Position numbers and translations under genes: made by a program. Source: Xanthobacteraceae bacterium (GTDB taxonomy: Bacteria > Pseudomonadota > Alphaproteobacteria > Rhizobiales > Xanthobacteraceae). Taken from it: a stretch of DNA of 40,136 nt. The notes below the pieces were generated by a model. It saw only the letters and a program-made list of their open reading frames with translations. It searched no databases and had not been told where the DNA came from. Below are positions 16,949-23,761 of the stretch, one piece after another (within the stretch, counting starts at the first letter, position 1; the number at the start of each line of letters is the position of its first letter). The stretch lies in assembly GCA_019745775.1 (NCBI GenBank), contig JAIESR010000056.1, positions 1-40,136 of the forward strand, read 5' to 3'.

Positions 16949-17734
16949 CTATCGCGGCGGCTCGAGACCCTTGGCCTTGAGCACCGCGGCGGCCACCGGC
17001 GCCGTGAGGAACTTGAGCAGCGCTTCCACCGCCTCGCCTTGTCGCGTGGTCGAGGACACGCCCGCCGCGAACGGGATGATGAGCTGCAGCTCGGCCGGCA
17101 GCGGCGTCGGCGTGACGCCGTCGACCGCATGGAGCTCGGGCATCTGCTGCGCCGCCATCTCGACTTTGCGGTCGGCGACCAGCTGCGCGACGTAGCCGGT
17201 GTTGACCGGCATCGCGATGGTCTTGGCCTTCATCTCCTCGACGATGCCGAGGCGCTCGAACACCCGCAGCATGTGGATGCCGCTCTCGGCGCCTTCGTTG
17301 CGGGCGAAGGTCTTGACGCCGAGCAGCGTGCGCTTCACCGCCTCGGCCGAGCCGACGTCGGGCTTCGGCGCGCCGGCCAGCACCGCGACGCCGATGCTCG
17401 AGCGCGCGATGTCGACGCGGCGCGTGAGCTTGCCTTCCTTGATCAAGCCGTCGCTCGCGTGCGCGGTCAGGATGGTGACGTCGAACGGCTCGCCCCCGAG
17501 CACGCGCTTGACGATGAACGAGGACGGCGTGTGCACGATGTCCACCTTGTGCGGGCTTGCGCGCTCGAACTGCGCCACCAGCTCGACGATGGTCGTGCGC
17601 ATCGGCGCCGGACACATCAGCCTGATCTCGGCGGCGGACGCGGCTGACGGCAGGATCATGGCCAGACCGGCGATCGCCGTGAAGATTCCGATATAGCAAG
17701 CATCGATGCCGCGCCCATTCATGGCTTTCCTCAT
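16949..17734 (-). CDS. Periplasmic binding protein, ModA-like (molybdate/sulfate type fold)
   Basis: A 261-aa exported protein with a signal peptide to about residue 35 (GIFTAIAGLAMILPSAASA). The mature part begins AEIRLMCPAPMRTTIVELVAQFER, like the N-terminus of ModA-type proteins, and has PFDVTILTAHASDGLIKEGK and a C-terminal EALLKFLTAPVAAAVLKAKG. No ModB or ModC partner is present. The ATG at 17734 overlaps the stop of the upstream cytochrome gene as ATGA, so the protein is probably translated with it; an internal ATG at 17722 is an alternative. The ligand is unknown; orphan ModA-like proteins need not bind molybdate. Confidence 0.82.
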   Translation of the reverse strand: MRKAMNGRGIDACYIGIFTAIAGLAMILPSAASAAEIRLMCPAPMRTTIVELVAQFERASPHKVDIVHTPSSFIVKRVLGGEPFDVTILTAHASDGLIKEGKLTRRVDIARSSIGVAVLAGAPKPDVGSAEAVKRTLLGVKTFARNEGAESGIHMLRVFERLGIVEEMKAKTIAMPVNTGYVAQLVADRKVEMAAQQMPELHAVDGVTPTPLPAELQLIIPFAAGVSSTTRQGEAVEALLKFLTAPVAAAVLKAKGLEPPR

Positions 17735-18621
17735 TGCACCGGCGGCAGCGACTTGATGTAGGCCGCCATCGCCGCGCGGTCGGACTGCGGCAGCTGCGAG
17801 GTGTTGCGCACCACCGCGGCCATCGAGCCGCCGACACTATCGCCATCGGGATTCATGCCGGTGGTGAGTATCTCCAGGATGTCCTGGTCGGAGTAATCCT
17901 TGAGCGCGTGCTGGGTGATGTTCGGGACCGTGCCCTCGCCTTCCGGATTGGGTCCGCCGGCAAAGCGTTTCGCCTCGACGATGCCGCCGAGCGCATTGCG
18001 CGGGCTGTGGCACTCGGCGCAATGGCCGGGGCCGTTCACGAGATAGGCGCCGCGATTCCATTCCGCCGGCCGGTTGGGATCGGGCGTGAAGCGCTGACCG
18101 TCGAGATACAGGAACTTCCAGCCGCCGAGCGCCAACCGCATGCCGAATGGAAAACGCATGTCGTGATCGCGCACGCGTCCCTCGACCGGCGGCAGTGTCT
18201 TGATGAACGCGAACATGTCGCGCAGATCGGCGAGCGTCATTTTCTGGTAGGACGTGTAGGGGAACGACGGGAAATAGTGCCGTCCGTCCGGCGACGTGCC
18301 CTTCACCATCGCGGTGACGAACTGCGCCTCGTTCCAGGAGCCGATGCCGTCCTTCGGATGCGGCGAGATGTTGGGCGGATAGAACGATCCGTACGGCGAC
18401 TTCAGCTCCATGCCGCCGCCGAGCCGGGTGCGGTCCTCCGCCTTGGGCGTCGCATGGCAGGAGATGCAGCCGCCCGCGTAGAACATCACCTTGCCGTTGT
18501 CGAGATTCGGCGTGTGCGCAGGAAGCGCGCTCGCGGCAATGACTTGCGGCCGGGTGATGAACCAGAACGCAACCGCGCCGACCAATGCCAGCAGCACGAG
18601 AACAAGCAGTATACGGCGCAT
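17731..18621 (-). CDS. Membrane-anchored diheme cytochrome c (alcohol-dehydrogenase-subunit type)
   Basis: A 296-aa protein with an uncleaved-looking N-terminal membrane anchor (residues 4-22, ILLVLVLLALVGAVAFWFI) and two heme c sites, CISCH at 52-56 and CAECH at 201-205. Around them are GGGMELKSPYGSFYPPNISP and GPGHCAECHSPRNALGG, characteristic of the cytochrome subunits paired with quinoprotein or flavin dehydrogenases. The start is ATG 18621, with AGGAG 8 nt upstream; a frame running upstream to 19311 has the wrong composition and overlaps the cytochrome c' gene. It is the second gene of a minus-strand set: cytochrome c', this gene, then the ModA-like protein overlapping by 4 bp. Confidence 0.9.
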   Translation of the reverse strand: MRRILLVLVLLALVGAVAFWFITRPQVIAASALPAHTPNLDNGKVMFYAGGCISCHATPKAEDRTRLGGGMELKSPYGSFYPPNISPHPKDGIGSWNEAQFVTAMVKGTSPDGRHYFPSFPYTSYQKMTLADLRDMFAFIKTLPPVEGRVRDHDMRFPFGMRLALGGWKFLYLDGQRFTPDPNRPAEWNRGAYLVNGPGHCAECHSPRNALGGIVEAKRFAGGPNPEGEGTVPNITQHALKDYSDQDILEILTTGMNPDGDSVGGSMAAVVRNTSQLPQSDRAAMAAYIKSLPPVQ

Positions 18622-18722
18622 GCGGTGCTCCTGTTGCGAGCGTATTGTTCTCGCTGTTTTTCTATAGCACAACGCCGCCGCGACGGATCGCGACGGCGTC
18701 GAATTCGCGAGCGGAGGCCGTC

Positions 18723-19157
18723 CTACTTCTTGGCGGCGGCGCGGTAGCCCTCGTGACAGTCGCCGCAGACCTTGCTCACCGCCGGGAATGCCTTCTTGAG
18801 ACTCTCGACATCGGTCGGCCGGGCGGCCGCCGCCTTCGCGAACGCGGCGATCTCCGCATCGAAACCTTTGCGATCGGTCCAGATCTTCGGCAGCGCGCGC
18901 GTCTCGCCGCCGCTCTTCGAATCGTCGGGGAACAGTTTCGGAAGCTGCGCGGCGGTATCCGCCCATTGCGTGAACGCGGCGGTCACCACCTTGGCGTCGA
19001 ACGGCGCGTCGCCCTTCACCATGGCGCTGACCGCCTTGGTGTGCTGCGAGTTCTTCTTCATCAATTCCTTGCGCTGGCTGATGGCGTCGGACTGCGCCAT
19101 GACACCGGTGACGCCGATCGCGACAGTTGCGGTGATCAGGACGGTGCGGATCATCAT
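18723..19157 (-). CDS. Cytochrome c' (class II c-type cytochrome)
   Basis: A 144-aa periplasmic four-helix-bundle cytochrome. Signal peptide is residues 1-21 (VLITATVAIGVTGVMA before Q22). The heme motif CGDCH lies at 131-135, right at the C-terminus, followed by EGYRAAAKK, the class-II arrangement. QRKELMKKNSQHTKAVSAMV is the first helix, where the family places residues facing the distal side. Cytochromes c' bind NO or CO, or accept electrons, in the periplasm. AGGGAG lies 8-10 nt before the ATG at 19157; a longer frame to 19253 is rejected. A G/C hairpin (about 18673-18698) follows the gene but has no T-run, so readthrough to the diheme gene is likely. Confidence 0.9.
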   Translation of the reverse strand: MMIRTVLITATVAIGVTGVMAQSDAISQRKELMKKNSQHTKAVSAMVKGDAPFDAKVVTAAFTQWADTAAQLPKLFPDDSKSGGETRALPKIWTDRKGFDAEIAAFAKAAAARPTDVESLKKAFPAVSKVCGDCHEGYRAAAKK

Positions 19158-19351
19158 CGAATAGATCTCCCTCTGAAACTTTCTGGCCAAGCCGTTCGAC
19201 GGTCGTCGTCCGGATGCGAGGCACGGGCGCGAGCCCGACAGACAGGCCAACACCGGCCCGGCATTTATATTCCTCTAATTCCAATCCATCACCGATTTGC
19301 GAAAAATTCAAACCTATTCAACATATTACGAAATAGAGCGGATGCGCCGAT

Positions 19352-20464
19352 TCAGTCCGGCGCGACGGCCTTTTCGGCCTTGCGCACGACCTCCTCGGGC
19401 GTCGCCAGCGCGGCCGCAACCTGCGCCGCGATCCGATCGCCCGACTGCGGCGAGACTTCGAAGCCCATGGTCTCCGCTTCCTTCAGGAACGCGGCGTCGC
19501 GCATGGTGGCGTCGAAGGCGCGGCGGAGAAGCGCGACGCGCTCCGCCGGCACCTCGGGCGGCGCCATCAGCGGACGGCCGAGCCGCGTGTTGCCGGCGAA
19601 GAAGGTGAGCACCGCCCGCTGCTCGTCGGTTTTCGTCACGTCGAAGATCGTCGGCGCCTCGAGCCACGGCATAAGCTCGGGCTCCATGTTGAAGAGCACG
19701 CGCATCTTGCCGTCGGTAACCCATTGCCGGCGCGCACTCGCCGGACCGCCCACGGTGGTGACGAGGCCGCCGACCTCGCCGCGCGTCACCGCGAGCACGA
19801 CCTCGCCGGGCGAGCGATAGCCGGTGACGATCCTGAGCTTGAGGCCGAGAAGGTTCTTGAGCAGCAGCGGCGCCGCGGTCACGCCCTGCCCGCCGCCAGG
19901 CGCACCGACGATCAACTCGCGCTCGAACAGGTCCGCGATCTGCCCGATGCCGGACGCCGCGCTCACGAACATCACGCGGTAATTGACCTCGGGACTGCCA
20001 AGCCAGTTGAAGCGGCCGGGCTCGAAGCGGATGTTGCGCACCTTCATGATCGCGGCGTCGGTCATGCCGCGCGACACCATGCCGATGGTGGTGCCGTCCC
20101 GCGGCGCGACATTGAACAGATGGTTGGTCGCGACGATGTGGCCGGCGCCGGGCATGTTCTCGACGATCAGCGTGGGCTGGCCCGGAATGTGCCGCGTGAT
20201 GTGGCGGCCGATCAGCCGCGCCCACAGGTCGTAGTCCTGGCCCGACGACGTGCCGACGACGAGCTTGAGGGTCTTGCCGCGATAGAAATCGTCGGCGCCT
20301 TGCGCGGTGGCGCTGCCGAAAAACGCGAGCAGCAATGTGATGGACAATGCGCCCGGACGTTTCAGGTTCTCTACGTTCCACTGCCGCGAGCGAGCGGCTT
20401 CTTCTTTCACCGCCGGCGCAGGGTGTAAGATCGGGGTGTAAGATTTATTCCTGAAGGCGATCAT
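19352..20464 (-). CDS. Bug/TctC-family periplasmic binding protein
   Basis: A protein of about 370 aa. The family core is clear: DDFYRGKTLKLVVGTSSGQD, RHITRHIPGQPTLIVENMPG and AGHIVATNHLFNVAPRDGTTIG, as in Bug-like proteins from Bradyrhizobium and Rhodoplanes-type genomes. From ATG 20464 the protein has about 37 polar residues before the hydrophobic signal segment (ALSITLLLAFFGSATA); no better ATG or GTG is visible between, so either the leader is long or a rarer start is used. No permease genes are adjacent. It is separate from the cytochromes by 194 bp of A/T-rich sequence and transcribed in the same direction. Confidence 0.83.
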   Translation of the reverse strand: MIAFRNKSYTPILHPAPAVKEEAARSRQWNVENLKRPGALSITLLLAFFGSATAQGADDFYRGKTLKLVVGTSSGQDYDLWARLIGRHITRHIPGQPTLIVENMPGAGHIVATNHLFNVAPRDGTTIGMVSRGMTDAAIMKVRNIRFEPGRFNWLGSPEVNYRVMFVSAASGIGQIADLFERELIVGAPGGGQGVTAAPLLLKNLLGLKLRIVTGYRSPGEVVLAVTRGEVGGLVTTVGGPASARRQWVTDGKMRVLFNMEPELMPWLEAPTIFDVTKTDEQRAVLTFFAGNTRLGRPLMAPPEVPAERVALLRRAFDATMRDAAFLKEAETMGFEVSPQSGDRIAAQVAAALATPEEVVRKAEKAVAPD

Positions 20465-20879
20465 TGGCTTAGGTTCGAAACTTACATTCTTACGGCTCTT
20501 ACCACTGATGAGCGGTATTCTTCCACCATGAGCGGCCCTTCGACGTGACATTGATACGTTTCGCGCGTCCCGCTCGTCGTCGCGGGAGAGCGATGTTGCC
20601 CGGTGGCTTCTGGGCGTCGGGGCGCAAGCGCGACGCGCCGCACCCCGTCTACCCATCCGATGCCTCGCGACGAATACCCTCAAGCGAACGCGACAAGACG
20701 AAGGTAGGTGAGCGCGCAGAAGTGTCAAACGCGCTATCATCAGAAAGCGTATGATAAGCTGTCCGCGAATTGTGGCGCGCTTCGGCAAGACGCGGCTGCA
20801 TCGATCGTTTTGACCGCCGCGCTATCACAAGATTTTTTTGACCGGCCGGCGGCGCCCTGCGTGCGCCTTCCAGGGACGC
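20465..20879. other. Intergenic stretch, no recognisable gene
   Basis: About 415 bp upstream of the Bug-like gene. I see no convincing coding frame. It holds an imperfect hairpin, TATCAT (20735-20740) and ATGATA (20751-20756) with a 10-nt loop, which could be an operator, and a T-run at 20833-20839. The EcfG-type promoter begins right after it. Confidence 0.4.
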
Positions 20880-20904
20880 GGAACTTCCGGCGGAGACCTG
20901 CGTT
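20880..20904 (+). promoter_or_regulatory. EcfG-type general-stress promoter
   Basis: GGAAC (20880-20884), 16 nt, CGTT (20901-20904) matches exactly the alphaproteobacterial EcfG consensus GGAAC-N16/17-CGTT. It sits 31 bp before the ATG of a 59-aa frame that has its own ribosome site, an ideal position. Confidence 0.72.
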
Positions 20905-20935
20905 GCAGGCGGACACAAAACCTCGGGAGCACAAG

Positions 20936-21115
20936 ATGCTTGAGCGGAATCGGGCGAGAGATTCGGCGGACGCAGGACCAATCGATGGGCCCGCCGCTGG
21001 CCCGCGGGCACCGTTTGCGAGCGCGATTGACCCCCTGAAAATCGTCGACGGCCTTCCCAAGAAGCGAACCGTCCGTCTGGCACCGGAAAGCACGCCGCCG
21101 ATTGCGCCGCACTAG
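20936..21115 (+). CDS. Putative 59-aa stress-induced small protein
   Basis: A short frame from ATG 20936 to TAG 21115, with GGGAG at 20925-20929 (6-nt spacing) and an exact EcfG-type promoter ending 31 nt before the start. The product is hydrophilic, Pro/Ala/Arg-rich, with no membrane segment (MLERNRARDSADAGPIDGPA at the start, APESTPPIAPH at the end) and is probably disordered. I recognise no family. The main support is the promoter, ribosome site and start in correct order; codon choice is normal for the region but the frame is short, so it remains a prediction. Confidence 0.45.
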   Translation: MLERNRARDSADAGPIDGPAAGPRAPFASAIDPLKIVDGLPKKRTVRLAPESTPPIAPH

Positions 21116-21138
21116 CCACCGGCGCCAAAGCGATTCAC

Positions 21139-21345
21139 TCAAGCGCGCTTCGGTTTCTTTGACACGTTCAGCGCTAGGGCCTCGCGAATGAGCGCCTCCA
21201 ACGCTTCCTTGTTGATCTTGTCGCCCTCGCGGATAGATGATGCGGCGTGCTCCCACACCGGAACGCCCGCCGGATTGGACGGCTTCCGCCATTTCACGTC
21301 CTCGACCACGTCGGGGGTCGGCCTGCTTGATGATCGCAGGCGGCG
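21139..21345 (-). pseudogene. Decayed DUF1801 (YdhG-like) gene with internal deletion and frameshift
   Basis: On the minus strand the last 33 codons read SSIREGDKINKEALEALIRE then ALALNVSKKPKRA and TGA at 21141-21139, the conserved C-terminus of DUF1801 proteins. Just upstream comes PDVVEDVKWRKPSNPAGVPVWEHA, the conserved middle, but the usual 40 or so residues between the two blocks (containing the G-I-I-C and T-F-A-K-G-A-S-L region) are gone. Further upstream the preceding block AIIKQADP is in another frame, explained by one extra base in the run of five G at 21313-21317. No start codon or N-terminus remains. Frameshift plus deletion indicates a true relic. It lies directly before the ars promoter. 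Confidence 0.7.
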
Positions 21346-21481
21346 AGACGCCGGGCCGGCTGCGGACGATCCACCTTATGTATCACCCAATAGCGGCCAA
21401 GTTGCCCGCCCCGTCACGGCATCGCGCCGCGGAGTTCCGCGGATATCACTGACGTCCGGGTCGGAAGCGCGCGCGAATCAC

Positions 21482-21516
21482 TTGACTCAGCGTCTTATTT
21501 CAATATTCGTTGAATT
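21482..21516 (+). promoter_or_regulatory. ars promoter with overlapping ArsR-type operator
   Basis: TTGACT (21482-21487) and TATTCG (21504-21509) with 16-bp spacing make a sigma-70-like promoter. The inverted repeat TTCAA (21499-21503), 6 nt, TTGAA (21510-21514) overlaps the -10 element and resembles ArsR operators. The arsR ATG at 21517 lies only 7 nt after the -10 box and no ribosome site precedes it, so the transcript may be leaderless. Confidence 0.6.
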
Positions 21517-21876
21517 ATGGAAACGATAGACGCCGTCGCTGCCCTCGCCGCGCTGGCGCAGGACAACCGGCTCGACGTGTTTCGCCTGCTGGTGCAGGCG
21601 GGGCCGGAAGGGCTTGCTGCCGGCGCGGTCGCCGAGCGACTCGCACTCGCCCCCAACACGCTGTCGTTTCATTTCGACCGGCTGCGGCAGGCCGGCCTCG
21701 TCACCGTCAGGCGCGAGGGCCGCTCCCTGATCTACGTCGCGCGCTTCGAGACGATGAATGCGCTGCTGCTCTATCTCACGGAAAACTGCTGTGGCGGCGA
21801 CGCGAGCGCCTGTGCGCCGACGATCTGCCAGCCGAAAGGAGCGCCGCGCGGCAAGAAGGCGAAGGTGAACGCATGA
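21517..21876 (+). CDS. arsR: ArsR-family metalloregulator of the ars operon
   Basis: A 119-aa winged-helix repressor that should release DNA on binding As(III). The recognition helix region is AVAERLALAPNTLSFHFDRL (about 38-57), followed by the wing VTVRREGRSLIYV. Unlike E. coli ArsR, which binds As through CVCDLC in the DNA-binding helix, this protein has no Cys there but a C-terminal cluster ENCCGGDASACAPTIC (Cys91, 92, 99, 104), which probably forms the arsenite site, as in the group with C-terminal Cys pairs. The ATG at 21517 lies against the operator. It overlaps arsC by ATGA. Confidence 0.93.
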   Translation: METIDAVAALAALAQDNRLDVFRLLVQAGPEGLAAGAVAERLALAPNTLSFHFDRLRQAGLVTVRREGRSLIYVARFETMNALLLYLTENCCGGDASACAPTICQPKGAPRGKKAKVNA

Positions 21877-22409
21877 CCGGCAACCGCGTCTACAACGTGC
21901 TGTTCCTCTGCACCGGCAACTCCGCCCGCTCGGTGCTGGCAGAGGCGATCCTCAACAAGATCGGTGCCGGCAAGTTCAAGGCCTATAGCGCGGGCTCGCA
22001 TCCGAAGGGACAAGTGCATCCCAATACGCTGCAGTTGCTGCGCGGCATGGGCTACGACACCTCGCCCTTCCGCTCGAAGTCGTGGGACGAGTTCGCCCAG
22101 ACCGGCGCGCCCGCGCTCGATTTCATCTTCACCGTCTGCGACGACGCCGCCGGCGAGACCTGTCCGTTCTGGCCGGGCCAGCCGATGACCGCGCATTGGG
22201 GCATTCCCGATCCCGCCGCCGCCACCGGCTCGGCGTCAGAGATCGCGCTCGCCTTCAACGACGCCTATCGCATGCTGCACCGGCGGATCGAGGCATTCGC
22301 CGCACTGCCGATCCGCTCGCTCGACGCGCTCACGCTCCAGGCGAAGCTCCGCGACATCGGCCGGATGGCCGGCGCGACCGCCAAAGAAACGAGCAAGGCG
22401 GCCACGTGA
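21873..22409 (+). CDS. arsC: Arsenate reductase, thioredoxin-coupled (LMW phosphatase fold)
   Basis: A 178-aa cytoplasmic enzyme reducing arsenate to arsenite. The P-loop CTGNSAR (Cys13 to Arg19) follows VYNVLFL; two further Cys, 89 and 97 in VCDDAAGETC, complete the relay typical of the thioredoxin-linked class, and Asp113 in WGIPDPA is the general acid. A basic C-terminal tail (ALTLQAKLRDIGRMAG) is as in related rhizobial proteins. The ATG overlaps the arsR stop (ATGA) and the end overlaps the aquaporin start (GTGA), so the three are one coupled operon. Confidence 0.93.
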   Translation: MTGNRVYNVLFLCTGNSARSVLAEAILNKIGAGKFKAYSAGSHPKGQVHPNTLQLLRGMGYDTSPFRSKSWDEFAQTGAPALDFIFTVCDDAAGETCPFWPGQPMTAHWGIPDPAAATGSASEIALAFNDAYRMLHRRIEAFAALPIRSLDALTLQAKLRDIGRMAGATAKETSKAAT

Positions 22410-23077
22410 GCGACAGCCTCGCCCGCCGCGCGGTCGCGGAATTCCTCGGCAGCGCGCTCCTGCTCGCCACCGTGGTCGGTTCCGGAATCATGGGCGCGAA
22501 GCTCGCCGGCGGGAACGTCGCGCTGGCGCTGCTCGGCAACACGCTGCCGACCGGCGCGATCCTGGTGGTGCTGATCCTGATCTTCGGCCCGGTCTCGGGC
22601 GCGCATTTCAATCCGGCGGTGACGCTCGCCTTCGTCAGCCGCGGCGCGTTGGCGATGCCAACCGCCTTCGTCTATCTCGCGGCGCAGATCACCGGCGCCA
22701 TCGCCGGCGCCTGGCTGGCGCATCTGATGTTCGAGCTGCCGGTGATGCAGCTCTCGACGACAACGCGGACCGGGCCGGGGCAATGGATCGCCGAGGCGGT
22801 GGCGACCTTCGGGCTGCTCTTGACGATCTTCGGATGCCTCGCGGGCGCGCGGGCGGCGATCCCCTATGCGGTCGGGCTCTACATCACCGCTGCCTACTGG
22901 TTCACCGCCTCGACCTCGTTCGCCAATCCGGCGGTGACGATCGCGCGCGCGTTGTCGGATACCTTCGCCGGCATCGCGCCGGCAGGCGTGCCGGGGTTTA
23001 TCGTGGCGCAGCTTATCGGCGCCGCGCTTGCGACGTTGCTGGCGGCCTGGCTGTGGCCGAAGCCGGCGACGGCGTGA
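22406..23077 (+). CDS. aqpS: Aquaglyceroporin AqpS-like, probable arsenite channel
   Basis: A 223-aa inner-membrane channel of the MIP family with six hydrophobic segments and two NPA half-helices: HFNPAVT (NPA 69-71) and FANPAVTIARAL (NPA 174-176). It starts at GTG 22406, overlapping the arsC stop by 4 bp. In an operon with arsR and arsC it most likely lets arsenite leave the cell down its gradient, as characterised for Sinorhizobium meliloti AqpS; no arsB or acr3 pump is present. The gene order (arsR-arsC-aqpS, without arsH) differs from that in S. meliloti. Confidence 0.92.
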   Translation: MSDSLARRAVAEFLGSALLLATVVGSGIMGAKLAGGNVALALLGNTLPTGAILVVLILIFGPVSGAHFNPAVTLAFVSRGALAMPTAFVYLAAQITGAIAGAWLAHLMFELPVMQLSTTTRTGPGQWIAEAVATFGLLLTIFGCLAGARAAIPYAVGLYITAAYWFTASTSFANPAVTIARALSDTFAGIAPAGVPGFIVAQLIGAALATLLAAWLWPKPATA

Positions 23078-23091
23078 TGACCGACGCCCGG

Positions 23092-23310
23092 CTATGAACG
23101 CGACAGGCGTTGCAGCGCCAGCGCGCAAATCCGTGTAGCGTCCTTCTCGCCGGTCTGGGCGATCTCGATGATGTGTTTCGCGATGATCTCGGTCAGGGCG
23201 TCGTTGCGCTCAAGCCCAAGCCGCAGCAGCGCAGCCTCATAGGCGTCTGCCATTGGACGGATCTCGTCGGGTCCGAAACCCGATTTCTCCAGAATTCGAT
23301 AAATCGCCAC
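23092..23310 (-). CDS. Small conserved hypothetical protein (72 aa)
   Basis: A 72-aa cytoplasmic protein starting at GTG 23310. It reads AIYRILEKSGFGPDEIRPMA then a helical stretch with ALLRLGLERNDALTEIIAKH and IIEIAQTGEKDATRICALAL. The pattern resembles short rhizobial proteins of unknown function with a conserved GFGPDEI and TGEKDATRI; no catalytic motif is seen. It is convergent with aqpS, 14 bp apart. Amphipathic helices suggest a small all-alpha protein. Confidence 0.7.
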   Translation of the reverse strand: MAIYRILEKSGFGPDEIRPMADAYEAALLRLGLERNDALTEIIAKHIIEIAQTGEKDATRICALALQRLSRS

Positions 23311-23434
23311 AGCGCACCCGACCGCCCCCGCCAGTATCGAAATAATAGGCGGACGGTCGCGATGTGGAAAGCATCGCGTGGTCGCTCGCGGGAACGATCC
23401 ACCTGCGGCAATCGACAGACGAAAACGGACACAT

Positions 23435-23462
23435 CGAAAGCCCCGCTTGCGCGGGGCTTTCG
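23435..23462 (-). terminator. Strong rho-independent terminator after the 48-aa gene
   Basis: A perfect 12-bp stem CGAAAGCCCCGC / GCGGGGCTTTCG with loop TTGC lies 10 bp after the stop of the 48-aa gene. It shares the TTGC loop and GCCCC core with the two barrel-gene terminators. The gap between the 72-aa and 48-aa genes otherwise holds nothing recognisable. Confidence 0.8.
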
Positions 23463-23472
23463 GTGGGCTTGG

Positions 23473-23619
23473 CTACTTGGTTGTACTGATGGTGACGCTC
23501 GGACCTTTGCTGCCGCCGCCGGACTGATTGAAAAGCATGAAACCGCCGAACACCAGCACAAGCACGAGGATCGCACCGACGAGGACGCCGAGCGCGCTGC
23601 TGCCACTATTGTCTGCCAT
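23473..23619 (-). CDS. 48-aa single-pass membrane microprotein, stress-type promoter
   Basis: A short gene from ATG 23619 to TAG 23473. AGGAG lies 5 nt upstream of the start, an EcfG-type promoter lies 28 bp upstream and a strong terminator lies just downstream, so it is a complete small transcription unit. The product has a short polar N-terminus (MADNSGSSA), one membrane span (about residues 10-30, LGVLVGAILVLVLVFGGFML), a Gly/Ser turn and a strand-like tail KGPSVTISTTK, probably periplasmic. I recognise similar tiny proteins in Bradyrhizobium but know no function. Confidence 0.8.
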   Translation of the reverse strand: MADNSGSSALGVLVGAILVLVLVFGGFMLFNQSGGGSKGPSVTISTTK

Positions 23620-23646
23620 GAATATCTCCTGTCACGTCGACGGGAT

Positions 23647-23672
23647 AACGCGGAAATCGCCGTGGCAGTTCC
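23647..23672 (-). promoter_or_regulatory. EcfG-type general-stress promoter
   Basis: On the minus strand GGAAC (23672-23668), 17 nt, CGTT (23650-23647). The transcript would begin near 23640, giving a leader of about 20 nt with the AGGAG site before the 48-aa gene. Confidence 0.7.
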
Positions 23673-23761
23673 CGGGCACCGGCGGCGGGATACGCGTGTT
23701 GGAGTGGCCCTGCCCGTCCCGAATAACCATCCGTATACGGGTTGTCCCGTACAGTCCGCGC

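Noticed and set aside
18622-19311. Upstream extension of the diheme cytochrome frame
   Set aside because: The extension overlaps the cytochrome c' gene in another frame and lacks coding character; ATG 18621 has a good ribosome site and a membrane anchor directly after it.
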